Positions 1-11,381 of a stretch of 64,000 bases of DNA are shown piece by piece. Position 1 is the first letter of the stretch, and the number at the start of each line of letters is the position of its first letter. The translations under genes and the position numbers were made by a program. The notes below the pieces were generated by a model. That model was not told where the DNA came from, made no database searches, and worked only from the letters and a program-made list of their open reading frames with translations. This DNA is from Raphanus sativus (taxonomy: Eukaryota > Streptophyta > Magnoliopsida > Brassicales > Brassicaceae): the NCBI RefSeq assembly GCF_000801105.2, contig NC_079516.1:51815265-51879264 (forward strand). Direction: 5' to 3'.

Positions 1-45
1 ATAAGATATCGATATTTCATAGGCATATGCAATGCTGAACCAAAA

Positions 46-203
46 TATTTTGCACGTCAGTCTGACCCCAGACCCACATCATATCATTTCTTTTTATATG
101 AATGTTTCTTTTCTACCATTGGGATATGATGATAAAACAAAACGAAAGATGTTGATGGCACCTTTTGCCACTGAAACAATCTTTATTTTGCACGTCAGTC
201 TGA
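46..203. repeat. Direct repeat, 20 bp, in intron of CMS1-like gene
   Basis: The 20-base sequence TATTTTGCACGTCAGTCTGA occurs at 46-65 and again at 184-203, 118 bases apart. It lies upstream of the first visible exon of the CMS1-like gene, in what is probably an intron. The spacer has no poly(A) tract or inverted ends, so it is not an obvious transposon insertion. I see no other coding exon in 1-414. Confidence 0.6.
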
Positions 204-414
204 TCCTATTTTTACTTTTCTTTAACATCATTGGCTCGCAAGTCACTCTATTCTTGTTGGTTGTGTTTGGAAGCAATGGCTCTCTACTGATTTGTTCTTC
301 ATGAAAGTCTCTTTTAAAAATGTATCAAAATAGTTGTTTGTGCTCTCATTTGCTGTTGTAGATTTTCTCAGTGTCATTGTTATATTAAAATTGATTTTCA
401 TTGCTGGTGTGCAG

Positions 415-819
415 GTGTCTCTGTTGAAAAAACGAGTTAATATTGGGAGCGGCACACCGAGCAGAATAAAAAAGCTGATCGACATAGAGGCATTAGGGCT
501 TTCACGTTTAGATATGATTGTGCTTGACATGGACACAGATGTCAAGGGATTTTCCTTATTCACTTTGCCCCAAGTCAGGTTTGTCTCTCCAGCTCTTTAC
601 TCTCATCATCAACTCCAACTTCATTTTAATTTTTGATTTAGAATTCTGAAAAAAAAAAATATCTTGAAATTTTTTTGCAGAGATGAGTTTTGGGATTTGT
701 ATAAGACATGCTTCCACCGGAGAGTGCTAGAAGGAAGTCTACGTATCTGTCTGTATGGTCCAAAGCCATCAGCTCCAAAGCTTAAGAACAATAAGAAACA
801 GAGACAAAACGAGCATTGA
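415..819 (+). CDS. CMS1-family U3/90S pre-ribosome-associated protein, 3' end only
   Basis: Two final exons are visible: 415-578 and 681-819, ending in TGA, with good acceptors (GTGCAG and TTTTTTGCAG) and a GT donor at 579. Joined, they read VSLLKKRVNIGSGTPSRIKK through SLFTLPQVRDEFWDLYK and end in a Lys/Asn-rich tail. The GTPSRIKKL motif and the VRDEFWDLYK segment fit the CMS1/CMSS1 family, helicase-like proteins tied to the U3-containing 90S pre-ribosome in the nucleolus. The N-terminal part lies beyond the window edge. Position next to pirin and RABA5c fits the Arabidopsis At2g43110 orthologue (from memory). Family assignment is fairly secure; function is inferred from the family. Confidence 0.7.
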
Positions 820-1882
820 GCAATGGCAGATTCTACTCCAATTTTGATATATTTAACTCGTTTTGCTATGTGATTCGTCTTTCTACCATACGAAGTGAAT
901 TTATTGTTAATTAGTGTTCTTGTGAGAAATACAGTGTTCTGTTAATTAGTGTTCTTTTGGCCTAAAGTAAGATTCACTGAAAAAGAAGATACACACAAAG
1001 TCAAATCAATTGAAAAATATACTCTTTAGATTAACAGAAATACAGTATGTAAATCAATTGAAGAAGATTTTGTATCTACTTCCATTTCCCAAATGTGTGT
1101 GTGGAGATTGTGGGTTTCTCCAATAGATGGTGGGGAAGAAGATCCCATGAATACAGAAAATAGTGGAATCACCACCCATTGAGCTTCTAGACGTTTGACT
1201 TTTAGAACATTCCATTAAACAAAAAAAAAGGGTGATGCATAATGATCCCATTATGACATACTTTTAAGATAATGTAGATTTCTCATAGTTTGGTCTTTAA
1301 AGACTGAACAGTGTTCTGAGGTAATTTTGTTGCTTGTGACACCCAGATTTCATGATTAGTCCAAATTTTTGTTATGATTATCAATAAAATATAATAGGTT
1401 GAATATGTCAACTAAACTAATTTATGGCCTAATGGGGTTCATGATCCTATTTTTCCTAATGATTATTATTGTTTGTCAACTCTGTGATTTCATAGTGAAA
1501 AGACAAATAATTTATAGTCAACCCGTGGTTAAGAATTGGATGTGGTTTTGGTTTCTTCCGTATCTTATGTCTATCGATATATGTTTAAACGTATGATGAC
1601 GAGAGGATGACACTTTGACATGGAATTACATATTTTGTTAATTAAATTGTAGTTTGCTATCAAATCCTATATGATTACATCCCACACTTCTATATCCCAC
1701 ATTTATTAGAAAATACAGTATCATTAATATAGCTGGAGATAATGATTTAACAACCACAAAATACGGGACTCGTAATTTAATGGCTTGTGTTACGATTCGA
1801 AAAGATAGTATGTATAGACTATAGACAACCTCTAAATCTCTCATTTAACCAAAAAGGAACAATTTTATATTATACAATACAA
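820..1882. other. Intergenic, 3' flank of CMS1-like gene
   Basis: AT-rich DNA. I find no ORF with coding character, splice structure or recognisable repeat. The short ORFs on both strands here are low-complexity and lack any family motif. Confidence 0.5.
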
Positions 1883-2743
1883 CTAGATCATGACCCGCGC
1901 GCCTGCGCGGATTTATCTTTTGATTCATATATTTTATATACATGTTGTATATTATTTGAGATTTATAATATAAAAAAGTTATAATGATCCGGAACCAAAA
2001 AATTGACCCAAACAAAAAAAAAAAATCAAATACCTACTTAGATCTAAATGTTGAGAACTCGAAGAACTCATACCTGAAATGAACATATTTATACCCGATC
2101 CAGTGAGCTAAATTTCAAACATAATATCTTTTGTTATATTTTTAATTCATTTTTTGGGTTAGTGAGATTTACTATTTATTCAGAAGATTTTTGGCTAATT
2201 TAATGGTATATATTCGTAAGTTTCTTTTTTCTAAACAGGAAAAAAAAATTTGGGTCTTGATTAAATTTATCTTATATAACAAATTGCTACTATAAATAAT
2301 TTTTATAAAAACTAATTTGTAATAGTAATATCATTTTTGTTATAAATTAGTATATCATGGTTTATAGGTTCAAAATATAGAGTTAGTCGTCTTCGTAGTA
2401 TTACTAATATTGTTAGATGCAAGTTAATGAATACATATAATATATTGTATTATTAGTAATCTGTCGTATAGTATTATATGTTAGTAGATGTATTATTAAT
2501 AATCTATCTTATAGTATAATATGCTAGTGGATGTATCTAGCTTATAGTAAAATATATGTAATAACATGCGTAATAGATATAACAATAAGGTAAGAAGTAA
2601 AAAACTATGGTAATGGTTGATATTAATTATTTATAAAAAGACATGTCTAATAATAAGTAGCTTAATATAGCATTAATTACATAAGGTCCAACTTTAAAAT
2701 CTACCTAGAAGAAGTTGTAATGTTTCTGTTTTAATAAGATAGA
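1883..2743 (-). mobile_element. Non-autonomous Helitron (ATREP-like), minus strand
   Basis: Read on the minus strand, the element begins TCTATCTTATTAAAACAG (at 2743) and ends with a GC-rich hairpin (CGCGCAGGCGCGCG) followed by GGTCATGATCTAG (at 1883). A 5' TC, a short GC hairpin near the 3' end and a CTRR terminus are the hallmarks of Helitrons. There are no inverted ends or target duplication. No helicase or Rep coding region is visible, so it is non-autonomous. The 5' end matches the element at 4762-5447, so the two belong to one family. Confidence 0.8.
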
Positions 2744-3124
2744 TTGAAAACTAGATATAGAAGAAGGCCCCTTTCATATTTTAGGTAGCCAACTAGCAAA
2801 ACAGAAACGAGCAAGTGTGTAATATCTGGCTGTTCTAAAGTCGCTAATTAGTGTCCGTTTCTTTACAATAATGACCATTTTATGTAAGCACACGTATTGC
2901 TTAGGCGTATTTTATGTCACATTTGTTGGGATTAGCTTGAATAGCTATGGATAGTTATGTAGGAACTGACAAGTGATAATACTCCATTTACTTTTCGGTT
3001 CGATTTCTACTTCATTAATTAACTATCACACACTGATGCCACAAAAAGTAATAGCCAGTAGTCACACTAAAATCCATCAAAACATATTCTTTTATTATTA
3101 AAACAGTAATTTTTAAATAGTGGT
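2744..3124. other. Intergenic AT-rich spacer
   Basis: No gene, RNA or clear repeat seen. Confidence 0.4.
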
Positions 3125-4060
3125 CAATTAGAATATCTCTAATATATTACTCCATATTTTACTTCAAAATAGTGCAACACCACAATGAAATAGATTTTTA
3201 CTCTAATGTATTATTTCACTTTTTACTCCAAAATACTACTTTAAATTTCTATTTTATTTTATTAATAATTGTAAATAATACCTTATATTTTTAAAATTTT
3301 ACCTACTAACTCTAAGTATTTTATGTCTACAAAAATTGCTGTAAAATATAATTTATTTGAATCAAACATTTTATTATAAAAATGCAGAAATCATTAACAT
3401 AAAATAAAAGGCAACATATAAGTTAGTTCAATAATAACCATTATAATATTTTGCTCACAAATGATCAACTAATGCATTGTGTAATGAAAAATGAGCTTCT
3501 TTATTTTTGATATTCATAAATCAAGCATTATAATAGTTTTTTGTGATTTGAATTCCACACAAGATCCAAATATGTGTGCATATATTAAGCTCAGTAAGTG
3601 CAAATAATATCAAAGCGAAATGTTAAATCACAAGATCAACAAGCTTTCTCAGTCTTCTCCGTTTGGGCAATATTTCACCAGTCTTATCGGTTCCGAAAAC
3701 GATTTGCAAGATTATTAAATCATTTATTTTATGTGATCTTTATTTTATATTATTTATTTTTAATAATACTATGCAATTTTATCTAAAATTATTAAATAAT
3801 TGAATATTTTTTTCATGCTGTTGCATCATTTTTAACATAAAATTATTTAAATAAAAAATTAAAAATTTAAATGACTATTTCATAAATAAAAAAATTTCAA
3901 TTCTAAAATTGAGTAATGAGTAAAATTACTCCATAAATAGAATAACCTTAAACAATACTCTATTGTGGTGTTGAAAATGGAATAGGATTGGAAAAAGTTT
4001 TACTCCAAAATGATGTTTTGGAGTAGCAAATAGAGTATTGTTGGAAATAATCTTATGAAA
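3125..4060. mobile_element. Possible composite MITE of the TACTCCA/GGAGTA type
   Basis: The left end (TTAGAATATCTCTAATATAT) and the reverse complement of the right end (ATAAGATTATTTCCAACAAT) are loosely similar. Both are followed by TACTCCA-type motifs in opposite orientation. The inside is rich in short inverted copies of ACTCCAAAAT and similar words. The ends are too diverged to fix, and no target duplication could be confirmed. Confidence 0.35.
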
Positions 4061-4699
4061 GGTATATATGGATACTTTTGAAATATAATTAAAAGCTGCA
4101 TACTGTAGAAAATAATATATTTTTTGGTATAAAATGTTGTTTGATGATGTAATTATATATTAGAAAATATATTATCAATGACAATGAGTTTAATTATCTT
4201 TTTTTCTGTCAGGATTCCAATGGGTTTGTCTATATGACGGTTAAGAAATTAGTTTACATATTTACTGAATTAGTTGTGTACTGATTTGTCCCAAAAAAGA
4301 GTTGGTACTGGTACATCGAAAATACGTAGTAAAATAAATACAATATACAGTAGATCCAGTTCAAATAAATATACAGTTGATCCTCTAAGTCATTTAAATG
4401 ATCATGTTCAAATTTTCCTCTGCAAGTAAAAAATCATGATACTAAAATAAATGTATAGCTCTCAAAACCGTTTTTATAAAAAATGTATGTAATGAAAGCA
4501 GAAATGAGCATAATATCTAGTCTATAAGAAAATAAAATTATGGAATTTTGAAAATATAAGAAAAGACGATAACTACTCCCTAGTTTCATACTTAGCTAGA
4601 TTTGACAAGGTGATCAAAACACTTAAGATTGTGCGTCTAATGATCTTTCAGCAAAACTTTTTGTTGGTTTTTCTTACCCAAAAATGTAAAAACGAAAAA

Positions 4700-4741
4700 G
4701 CAATTCGATTATCTTTTTCCTCTTGCAATTCGATTATCTTT
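4700..4741. repeat. Micro-insertion: 17-bp direct repeats around 8 bases
   Basis: GCAATTCGATTATCTTT is at 4700-4716 and 4725-4741, separated by the pyrimidine-only octamer TTCCTCTT. It belongs to the series of short inserts flanked by perfect 11-17 bp repeats listed in the findings. It sits 20 bases before a Helitron 5' end. Confidence 0.65.
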
Positions 4742-4761
4742 CCTTTTTTTTGTTCTGATTA

Positions 4762-5447
4762 TCTATCTTATTAAAACAGAAACATTATGTTGGATCTAAC
4801 ATTTATTTTGTAAGTTTTTAAATTAAATACATCTTTATATTTTATAGTTAAACATACATTAAATCACTAATGTTCCTTTTTTTATACTATTATCCATGTT
4901 TCCAAACAATATACTTATTTCTTTATAATACTATCAATGTTTCCAAACAATATACTTATTTCTTTATACTACTATCAATGTTTCCAAACAATATATTTTT
5001 TATACTACTATCAATGTTTCCAAATAATACAATAATTAATCTTAGTTATTTTATATCTATCATTTTCTTTTTTAAAATTTTGTAGAAACGTCATAATTTC
5101 ATAAATTGCAAATAGTGAACTTTAAAATTTCGATTATAGATTACAAATTATGAAACTATTACAATTTAAATCTAATTAGATTACATATCGGTCATCCATC
5201 AGTTCAATCGGTTAGTCTCGGGTTTTAGTGATTTTTTAATATGAATATTTTAAAAACATAAATTGATTGTCAGATCTCCGGATTAACCAGTATAATCACA
5301 ATCGGGTTGAATTTAAAAATACTGATTAAAATACAAAAATATTTTAAATACACACTCTTTAAAAATTACCAAAATATTTGTTAAATTATTAGTAAAATTT
5401 TTCATCGTAAAATATCCCGCGCTTCAAAAGCGCGGGTCAAAATCTAG
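4762..5447 (+). mobile_element. Non-autonomous Helitron (ATREP-like)
   Basis: It begins TCTATCTTATTAAAACAGAA and ends with the hairpin CCCGCGCTTCAAAAGCGCGG followed by GTCAAAATCTAG, next to a host T. The 3' stem is a perfect CCGCGCTT/AAGCGCGG palindrome. No coding capacity is seen. The inside holds a four-fold tandem repeat (4886-5030). Its 5' end is shared with the minus-strand element at 1883-2743. Confidence 0.85.
4886..5030 (+). repeat. Tandem repeat inside Helitron, about 4 units
   Basis: The core ATGTTTCCAAACAATATA (first unit preceded by TATTATCC) recurs four times at intervals of about 35-50 bases. The final copy is changed to CCAAATAATAC. A very similar core recurs at about 24,003-24,132, which suggests a second, decayed copy of the same element family there. 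Confidence 0.7.
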
Positions 5448-5660
5448 TTATCTTTTAAAAAGAGTAAAAAACAGTCATTCTGATGATGACCAAATCATTT
5501 TCATTTGATTTACATCGATAGTGACAACCTAATCTCAAGTATCATGATGTAAGCATGAGTCACTTAAATTTATTTATATCGTATATGTTTCTGTCATATA
5601 CTATTAAATATCAATTAGCTACACTATTTTTAAATGCGAACCCAGTCTTCATATAGATAG

Positions 5661-6521
5661 ACATAAACCAGGTTCCTAGAATTTAAAGGCAGAGAGAGAG
5701 TAAACCTCTGACTTCTCTCTACAACACAAACAGCCGTGAGATCTGCTTCCGGCCGGCGGGTTCGGCTCTCGCCGCCGCCGGTCCGGCCCCTGTCCTCAAT
5801 AGTCTTTAAGATTTCTAGGTTTGTGATCTAGTTTATGTATTGGTTTTGTCTCGGCTTTAGTTATAAATTTTTCAGACGGCGCCTCGTTTTTGGTGGTGGT
5901 CGTTCTTTAAGCTTCCGGCTACACACCTTCTCTTCCGGTGGTGGTCCGGCTTTGACTCTGGGGAGCGATGGTTTTGTTACCATAGGCTTCGCCGGCTTAG
6001 TGATTCCGGGAGGAGAGGCTTTCAGGTTTCGATGTGTTACTGTGGTGTGGTTCGACGGCTTGATGACTGGAGATCTCAGCGACAGACGTTTTGAGAATCT
6101 CCGGTGTCAGAGATCAAGCGTTGAATGGGTTCGGTGAAGGCTCGGGATTTTGAGGCCCGTGCTTGGGGGTATGGAGAATCGGAGAAGACTTCGACGCTGT
6201 GTCGATTAAGCTCTCCGGTGAAGTTCTTAGGGCTGCAGAGAGGTGGTGCAGTTCGGTTTCCGGCGGTTCCGACGCCGAGTGGTCGTTAGGCGGTGATTGC
6301 TTTCCGCGTGGTGAAGATGACGTGACGCGTGTCTCTTCGTTTGGTGAGGATATCACACGTGCGTCGACATGTGTCAAGTGGCTTGTCGTTTGGGCTTGTT
6401 GTAGTGTGAAGCCCATTTCTTATGTTTTCCCGGATCTGGGTTTGGGCTTTGTTTTAGTATACTTGGTTTGTGGGTCTGTACTTTTTGGCTTCGGCCCATT
6501 AATAAAATAAATATTAGATGA

Positions 6522-6556
<35 letters not shown>

Positions 6557-6571
6557 ATAAACAGGTTCCTA
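5661..6571 (+). mobile_element. Poly(A)-tailed retroposon with target duplication (Sadhu-like)
   Basis: The body (5679 to about 6522) is strikingly GC-rich against its AT-rich surroundings and ends in about 32 A residues (6523-6554). It is bounded by ACATAAACCAGGTTCCTA (5661-5678) and ACATAAACAGGTTCCTA (6555-6571), a target duplication differing by one base. These are signs of target-primed retroposition. Two ORFs of 100-115 codons run along the + strand but show no reverse transcriptase, gag or known domain. Length near 0.9 kb, lack of coding motifs and a long tail fit the Sadhu retroposons of Brassicaceae. A 5'-truncated LINE or processed pseudogene is the alternative. AATAAA-like words lie just before the tail. 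Confidence 0.75.
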
Positions 6572-6975
6572 CATCCCAAATTTTGGTGACGTCAAGGTTG
6601 CGTATGTGTCTATGTATGCAAAAGGACACGTGTCACGTCCCTAAGTTGGCACTAGAAGTCTAGAGCTCATCTTCATTTTGTTAACTTTTGAACTGGTCTT
6701 CGAGGTTAATCCATATTTTTATAAAACGTATTAATTTTGGGGATTACCTGAAAGTGTCAAATGAGATTGGCTAAAGTAGACTTACTAACTCTAAAAGTTA
6801 CTCTACGTTGTCTTATTCATTAGCTTAAAGTATAGTACGTTTTATTCTATTTATAAACATATGAACTTTTTACTTTCTGTACTACTGAATCTACAAAAAT
6901 TTATACAGTAGTGTAATCTGAACTCAATACAGATATACCGAAATTGTGAACAAAATCTAGTTTTTTTAATTAATA

Positions 6976-7010
6976 AAATTATAATGAAAAAAAAAAAAAT
7001 TATAATGAAA
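6976..7010. repeat. Micro-insertion: repeated AAATTATAATGAAA around an A tract
   Basis: AAATTATAATGAAA occurs twice with only A residues between. It may be a tail-only retroposition or replication slippage; A-richness makes the boundaries uncertain. Confidence 0.5.
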
Positions 7011-7279
7011 ATTTCGTTTTTGTTGAAAAACATATTTGAAAATAGTTTAAACTGAAGGAATAAGATCCAATATCAATTTCGTTTGTTTAAAATAAGATAA
7101 TTCAAAAGCCAAATTGGGAGCAAGATATGGATTAGAAAAAAACGTATAAGACGTCAGAGCTTGAATCACAGTGACGGGAGCATGACACAATGCAAATCAG
7201 CGGTCTGGTTCCACACAATACGGCTGTGTAAGCTTTTTGAAGCCCATCAGGGTCCACAAACATTTAAAAGCCGTCACTC

Positions 7280-7287
7280 TATAAATA
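7280..7287 (+). promoter_or_regulatory. TATA box of pirin gene
   Basis: TATAAATA lies 102 bases before the pirin ATG, with a purine- and A-rich leader between. This is a normal plant arrangement. Placement is by sequence only. Confidence 0.6.
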
Positions 7288-7388
7288 CGCACACATTATC
7301 ACAACACCAAAATACACAACCAAAATTCATCTTAACGAGAACACAAGTTAAGAAGAATAAAAAGAGAACCACGTTTAGTTTGTAGTAT

Positions 7389-8957
7389 ATGAGAGCTGCT
7401 TTAAACAGAGCAAATCTTCTTGGAGGGTTGTTTTCATTCAGAAACGTTAAATCGATGTCGTCGTCGTCTTCTTCTCAAAACTTTGTATCAAGATCTGTAA
7501 TCAAGAAAGTCTTCGCTAAGCTTCAGAAAGAAGGCGATGGAGCGGTCGTTAGACGTGGCATTTCCAGGTTCTTTATTTTTTTCTTCTTCTTAGGCAAGTT
7601 AATGATTTATCATTTATCAAGTCTTATAAATCTTCTCTTGTTGTGTAAATTCAGGAGTGAGCAGAAGTTATTAGATCCGTTCTTGATGCTTGATGAATTC
7701 TCCGGTATATTCTCAGAAACAGCCATTTTAATATTTTAAATTATTTTATCCATTAAATAAAGACAGTCATTTGTTTATTGGTGATTCTTTAATTATGTTT
7801 TACTCTTGTGATTTTTCTTTGGAGCAGTTTCTCCTCCAGCTGGATTCCCAGATCATCCTCACAGAGGTCAAATCACTTATATAAAGAAACTGTTACATTA
7901 CATATACATATAAAGAGATCACATATACACGTTACATTACATATAAAGAAATTTAGAAAATGATTTTATGTAATGTCTCTAACATTAACATTCTTGGTGA
8001 ATATTATGGTGAACAGGTTTTGAAACTGTTACATACGTCCTAGAGGTAAAACAAACATCTTTTAGTTATTTTTTTCACTAATTATCTTCTTCTTCTAACA
8101 TTTTTCTTTGTAGGGAGGAATCACTCATCAAGATTTCAAAGGCCATAAGGGCACAATATATGCTGGTGATGTTCAGGTGAAAAATAAAACATAATTAAGT
8201 GTTTAAGCATTCATAACCCAAAAACCATTTAAAAAAAAACTAAAAAGATTCTAAATATGTATATTTTACAGTGGATGACTGCAGGAAGAGGAATCATTCA
8301 CTCTGAAATGCCTGAAGAAGAAGTTAACAAAGGTTTACAACTTTGGATCAATCTGTCATCTAACGAGAAAATGTAACAGAAAACCCACTAGCTAATTAGA
8401 CTTTTTTATTAGGAGTTTCTAAACCGGATAATTAACTCTCTAGTTTTGATTCCGACAGGATAGAGCCAAACTACCAAGAACTGTCGATTTCAGACATACC
8501 AAAAGCAGAAGAAAACGGTGTTCAAGTCAAAGTAATAGCAGGAGAATCAATGGGAGTTCAATCCCCTGTTTACACAAGAACACCAACAATGTTCCTCGAT
8601 TTCACTCTCGATCCAGGAGCTCAGTTCCACCAGAACGTTCCTGAATCTTGGAATGCGTTTGCTTACGTTCTTGAAAGCGGTGAAGGCGGAGCTGTTTTCG
8701 GCTCACCAAACGCGTCCCCTGTTTCACCACACAATGTTTTAGTGTTCGGACAAGGAAATGACGGTGTTAGCGTGTGGAACAAGTCAGCTTCCAAGAAATT
8801 GCGGTTTGTGTTAATTGCTGGAGAACCAATAGGTGAGCCGGTGGTTCAGTACGGTCCGTTCGTGATGAATACTCAAGCTGAGATTGATATGACCATTGAA
8901 GATTATCACTATGGTAAAAATGGCTTCGAAATGGCAAAGTATTGGAGGTCACAATGA
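7389..8957 (+). CDS. PRN2: Pirin, cupin-superfamily nuclear metalloprotein
   Basis: Seven exons join in frame: 7389-7567, 7655-7704, 7828-7866, 8017-8045, 8114-8176, 8272-8372 and 8459-8957 (960 nt, 319 aa). All introns are GT-AG. The bicupin hallmarks are present: FPDHPHRGFETVTYVLEG with H86 and H88, and GIIHSEMPEE with H130 and E132. These match the four Fe ligands of animal and bacterial pirins. The first 30 or so residues (MRAALNRANLL..., Ser-rich) extend beyond the usual pirin start and could be a targeting sequence; M26 (MSSSSSSQN) is an alternative start. Arabidopsis pirins act in seed germination, ABA/G-protein signalling and lignification. Context points to the At2g43120 (PRN2) orthologue. 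It looks fully intact. Confidence 0.93.
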
Positions 8958-9610
8958 TAGATACTAATAATAATCAATGTTTTAATTATTGTTTTCATAC
9001 TTGTTTTTATCTTATGTGTGTTTTGAATGGGACAATAATAAAGTTTAAAACCCAGTTTCTTTTGCTAAGTATGTGGGTGGGAACCCATTAAATCTAAGGC
9101 TGACTTTGTTTTTAGTTCTAACCGTAGTGGTCGTTATTATGCTTTTCCACAATCTAAGTTTAAATATTGACATGAAGAATGCGTAACGCACTTTGTCAAA
9201 TGTGAAATGGACATAGACGAAACAATTGTTAAATACCAAACGCGTATTAACACGTCGAAGTGACAATGTGACATGAACATGATTGTAATCAACTTTAACA
9301 TATACTATTAAATTTGGTTGCGAAGTTCGGTTACTGCATTCTGAACTTCTGGTGATTATTATGTGTGGACGGAATGAATACATTGACAAACAACATTGCT
9401 TCATCGAGAACTACTACTACTTTTTCAAAGATTCAGCTCTTCAATTGTGAGTATAACTTAACACCATAATCAAACATCAAAATGCAATCTGTATTATTTA
9501 TATTCAACATTACGGTGATAAAGAGTGAAAGCAAGGAATATACCACTACATTGATTCAACCGCCACATTTTACCATATATAGTTCTTCTTTCTTTTATTT
9601 AGATTTATCA
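8958..9610. other. 3' flank of pirin; no gene seen
   Basis: A 3' UTR-like AT-rich stretch with AATAAT/AATAAA words near 9040. The antisense ORF at 9045-9404 has no recognisable domain and is not called. Confidence 0.5.
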
Positions 9611-9865
9611 GAGCATCTCCAAGGTTTCACTCTATTTTTTACTCTAAAATAGAGTGATTCTATAATAGAGATGGAGTTTGCTCCAATGGTACTCTATTTT
9701 AGAGTAAAAAATAAAGTGATGAACAAAAAAAAAACAACTTACTCTATATTTGGAGTAAACTTATTTTTCATTCTATTATAGAGTGAGAAATAGAATACCA
9801 TTAAAGCATTTTCTTTCTCTAAACTCTATTTTAGAGTGAAAAATAGAGTGGAGTTGGAAATGCTC
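9611..9865. mobile_element. MITE with GAGCATCTCCAA ends (PIF/Harbinger-like)
   Basis: The terminal inverted repeats are GAGCATCTCCAA on the left and, in reverse complement, GAGCATTTCCAA on the right. The inside is a patchwork of ACTCTATTTTAGAGT palindromes. The 3-bp flanks are TCA and TAA, an imperfect TWA-type target duplication. It is 255 bp long and non-coding. Related elements lie at 18.7, 20.8 and probably 3.1 kb. Confidence 0.75.
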
Positions 9866-10425
9866 TAACTGAACAAAAGAAAAAAAATATATATTTTCTT
9901 CGTTTTTGTTTAGATAACAAATTTGCAGTGCAAATGTAAATAAAACCATTGTGCGTTGATCTTCATAAAGCAATTCAATGTGAATGTAAGCAGAATTTCA
10001 TATATGAATTTCATAATGTATGTAACTATAACTCAAAATTCAATGTAATGTAGCTATAATTTTATAATTTATAATATTTGTAAATTTGCCAGGCAACCAA
10101 ACTAAAAAGAACAATAGGAAAAATACCAAAACTGATTTTTTAACACACAGTTTACAAAGAAGAAGAAGTAGAAATGAGAACATAAACTTATACATTGACC
10201 AAACTTCTTTTTTTGCTTACATTTCTTCTGTATCTGTAATGTAACAAAGAAACTCAAAACACAAACCTTTCTCTTTTTTTTGCTTTAAGCTTTTTCAATC
10301 GAGAACCAAAAAGAATGTATCTGTCTTTTGACTAGTATATAAGTTACACCGGCGAACACACCACCAAAAACCAACCAACCAACCCCTCAGGACAAAGAGA
10401 AAACCGGTTACAGACAAACGCTTGC

Positions 10426-11381
10426 TTACCTCGAACAGCAAGAAAATGTCTTTGTCCCTTCACTCTCGTTCTTGACCAAGCTAACCCGGTTCCCGGTTGG
10501 TTCCTCTTTGTAAGAATCAGAGTTGAGCTGCTTCCGACTCATGTTGCTATAGATGTCGCGGATAACCATCTCGAAAGCCGTGCTTACATTGGTGGAGTCA
10601 AGCGCTGATGTCTCCATGAAAAACAAACCTTGAGACTCTGCAAGGCTCTTGCCTTCCTCGATGCTCACCGCTCTTATGCTCTCGAGATCACACTTGTTCC
10701 CAATCAGCATCTTCGCTACTGTTGTATCAGAGTGAGCTGCAACAAGAAAAGAAGACACTTTTGACTTCAACTTGAATCAAAGTCAACATACATCTTCAGA
10801 TCTAAAGATTCTCACTATCACATCATCAAAGCTATGAATCTAAAATTCACTTAAAAATTGAAACTTTCAATCGAAACCTAAACTCAATTTGCAGATCACA
10901 CTCAAAGATTGAAACTTTCAATAGAATTTATACAGATCTCAACTCAAAGATTGAAACTTTGAATCAAAATCAAGACTCAATTTGCAGATCTCACTCTAAA
11001 GATTGAAACTTTGAATCGAAAAAACAGAGGAGGGAGGGAGGGAAACGTACTGTTGAGCTCATCGAGCCAGCGACCGACGTTCTCGAAGGTAGAGGTGCGG
11101 GTGATGTCGTAGACGACGAGAGCTCCGACGGCGCCGCGGTAATAGGCGGAGGTGACGGCGCGGAAGCGTTCTTGGCCGGCGGTGTCCCAAATCTGAGCTT
11201 TGACCTCTTTGCCGTCGATGAGCATGCTCTGAGTCTGGAACTCGACGCCGATGGTGGCTTTAGAGTTGGGGTTGAACTCGTTGCGAGCGTAGCGGGTGAG
11301 GAGATTGGACTTTCCGACGGCGGAGTCTCCGATGATGACGATCTTGAAGAGGTACTCTTCGCATCTCTCGTCGTCCGACAT
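10426..11381 (-). CDS. RABA5C: RABA5c-type (ARA4) small Rab GTPase
   Basis: Two exons on the minus strand, 11381-11051 and 10736-10426 (642 nt, 213 aa). The ATG at 11381 gives [20 protein letters not shown], the usual RABA5 start; an in-frame GTG further up is not used. All GTPase motifs are present: P-loop GDSAVGKS (18-25), switch-I T43, WDTAGQE (65-71), NKCD (124-127) and ETSAL (152-156). The tail ends CCSR, a double-cysteine geranylgeranylation motif. Rab11-like RABA5c works at the trans-Golgi/endosome and, in Arabidopsis, at cell edges in growing organs. Neighbours agree with the At2g43130 locus. Intron 1 holds a small tandem repeat (10,850-11,022). It looks functional. Confidence 0.95.
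10850..11022. repeat. Minisatellite in RABA5C intron
   Basis: The word GATTGAAACTTT followed by CAATC or GAATC occurs about four times, partly with a linked CAATTTGCAGATC segment. The irregular units are about 45-55 bases long. It is confined to the single intron and is not near the splice signals. Confidence 0.7.

Noticed and set aside
5835..6510. ORFs of 100-115 codons in the GC-rich retroposon as host genes
   Set aside because: No domain is recognised, they overlap on both strands, and the region is bounded by a poly(A) tail and target duplication.
9045..9404. 119-codon antisense ORF downstream of pirin
   Set aside because: No family motif and no splice or promoter context; it overlaps the probable pirin 3' UTR.
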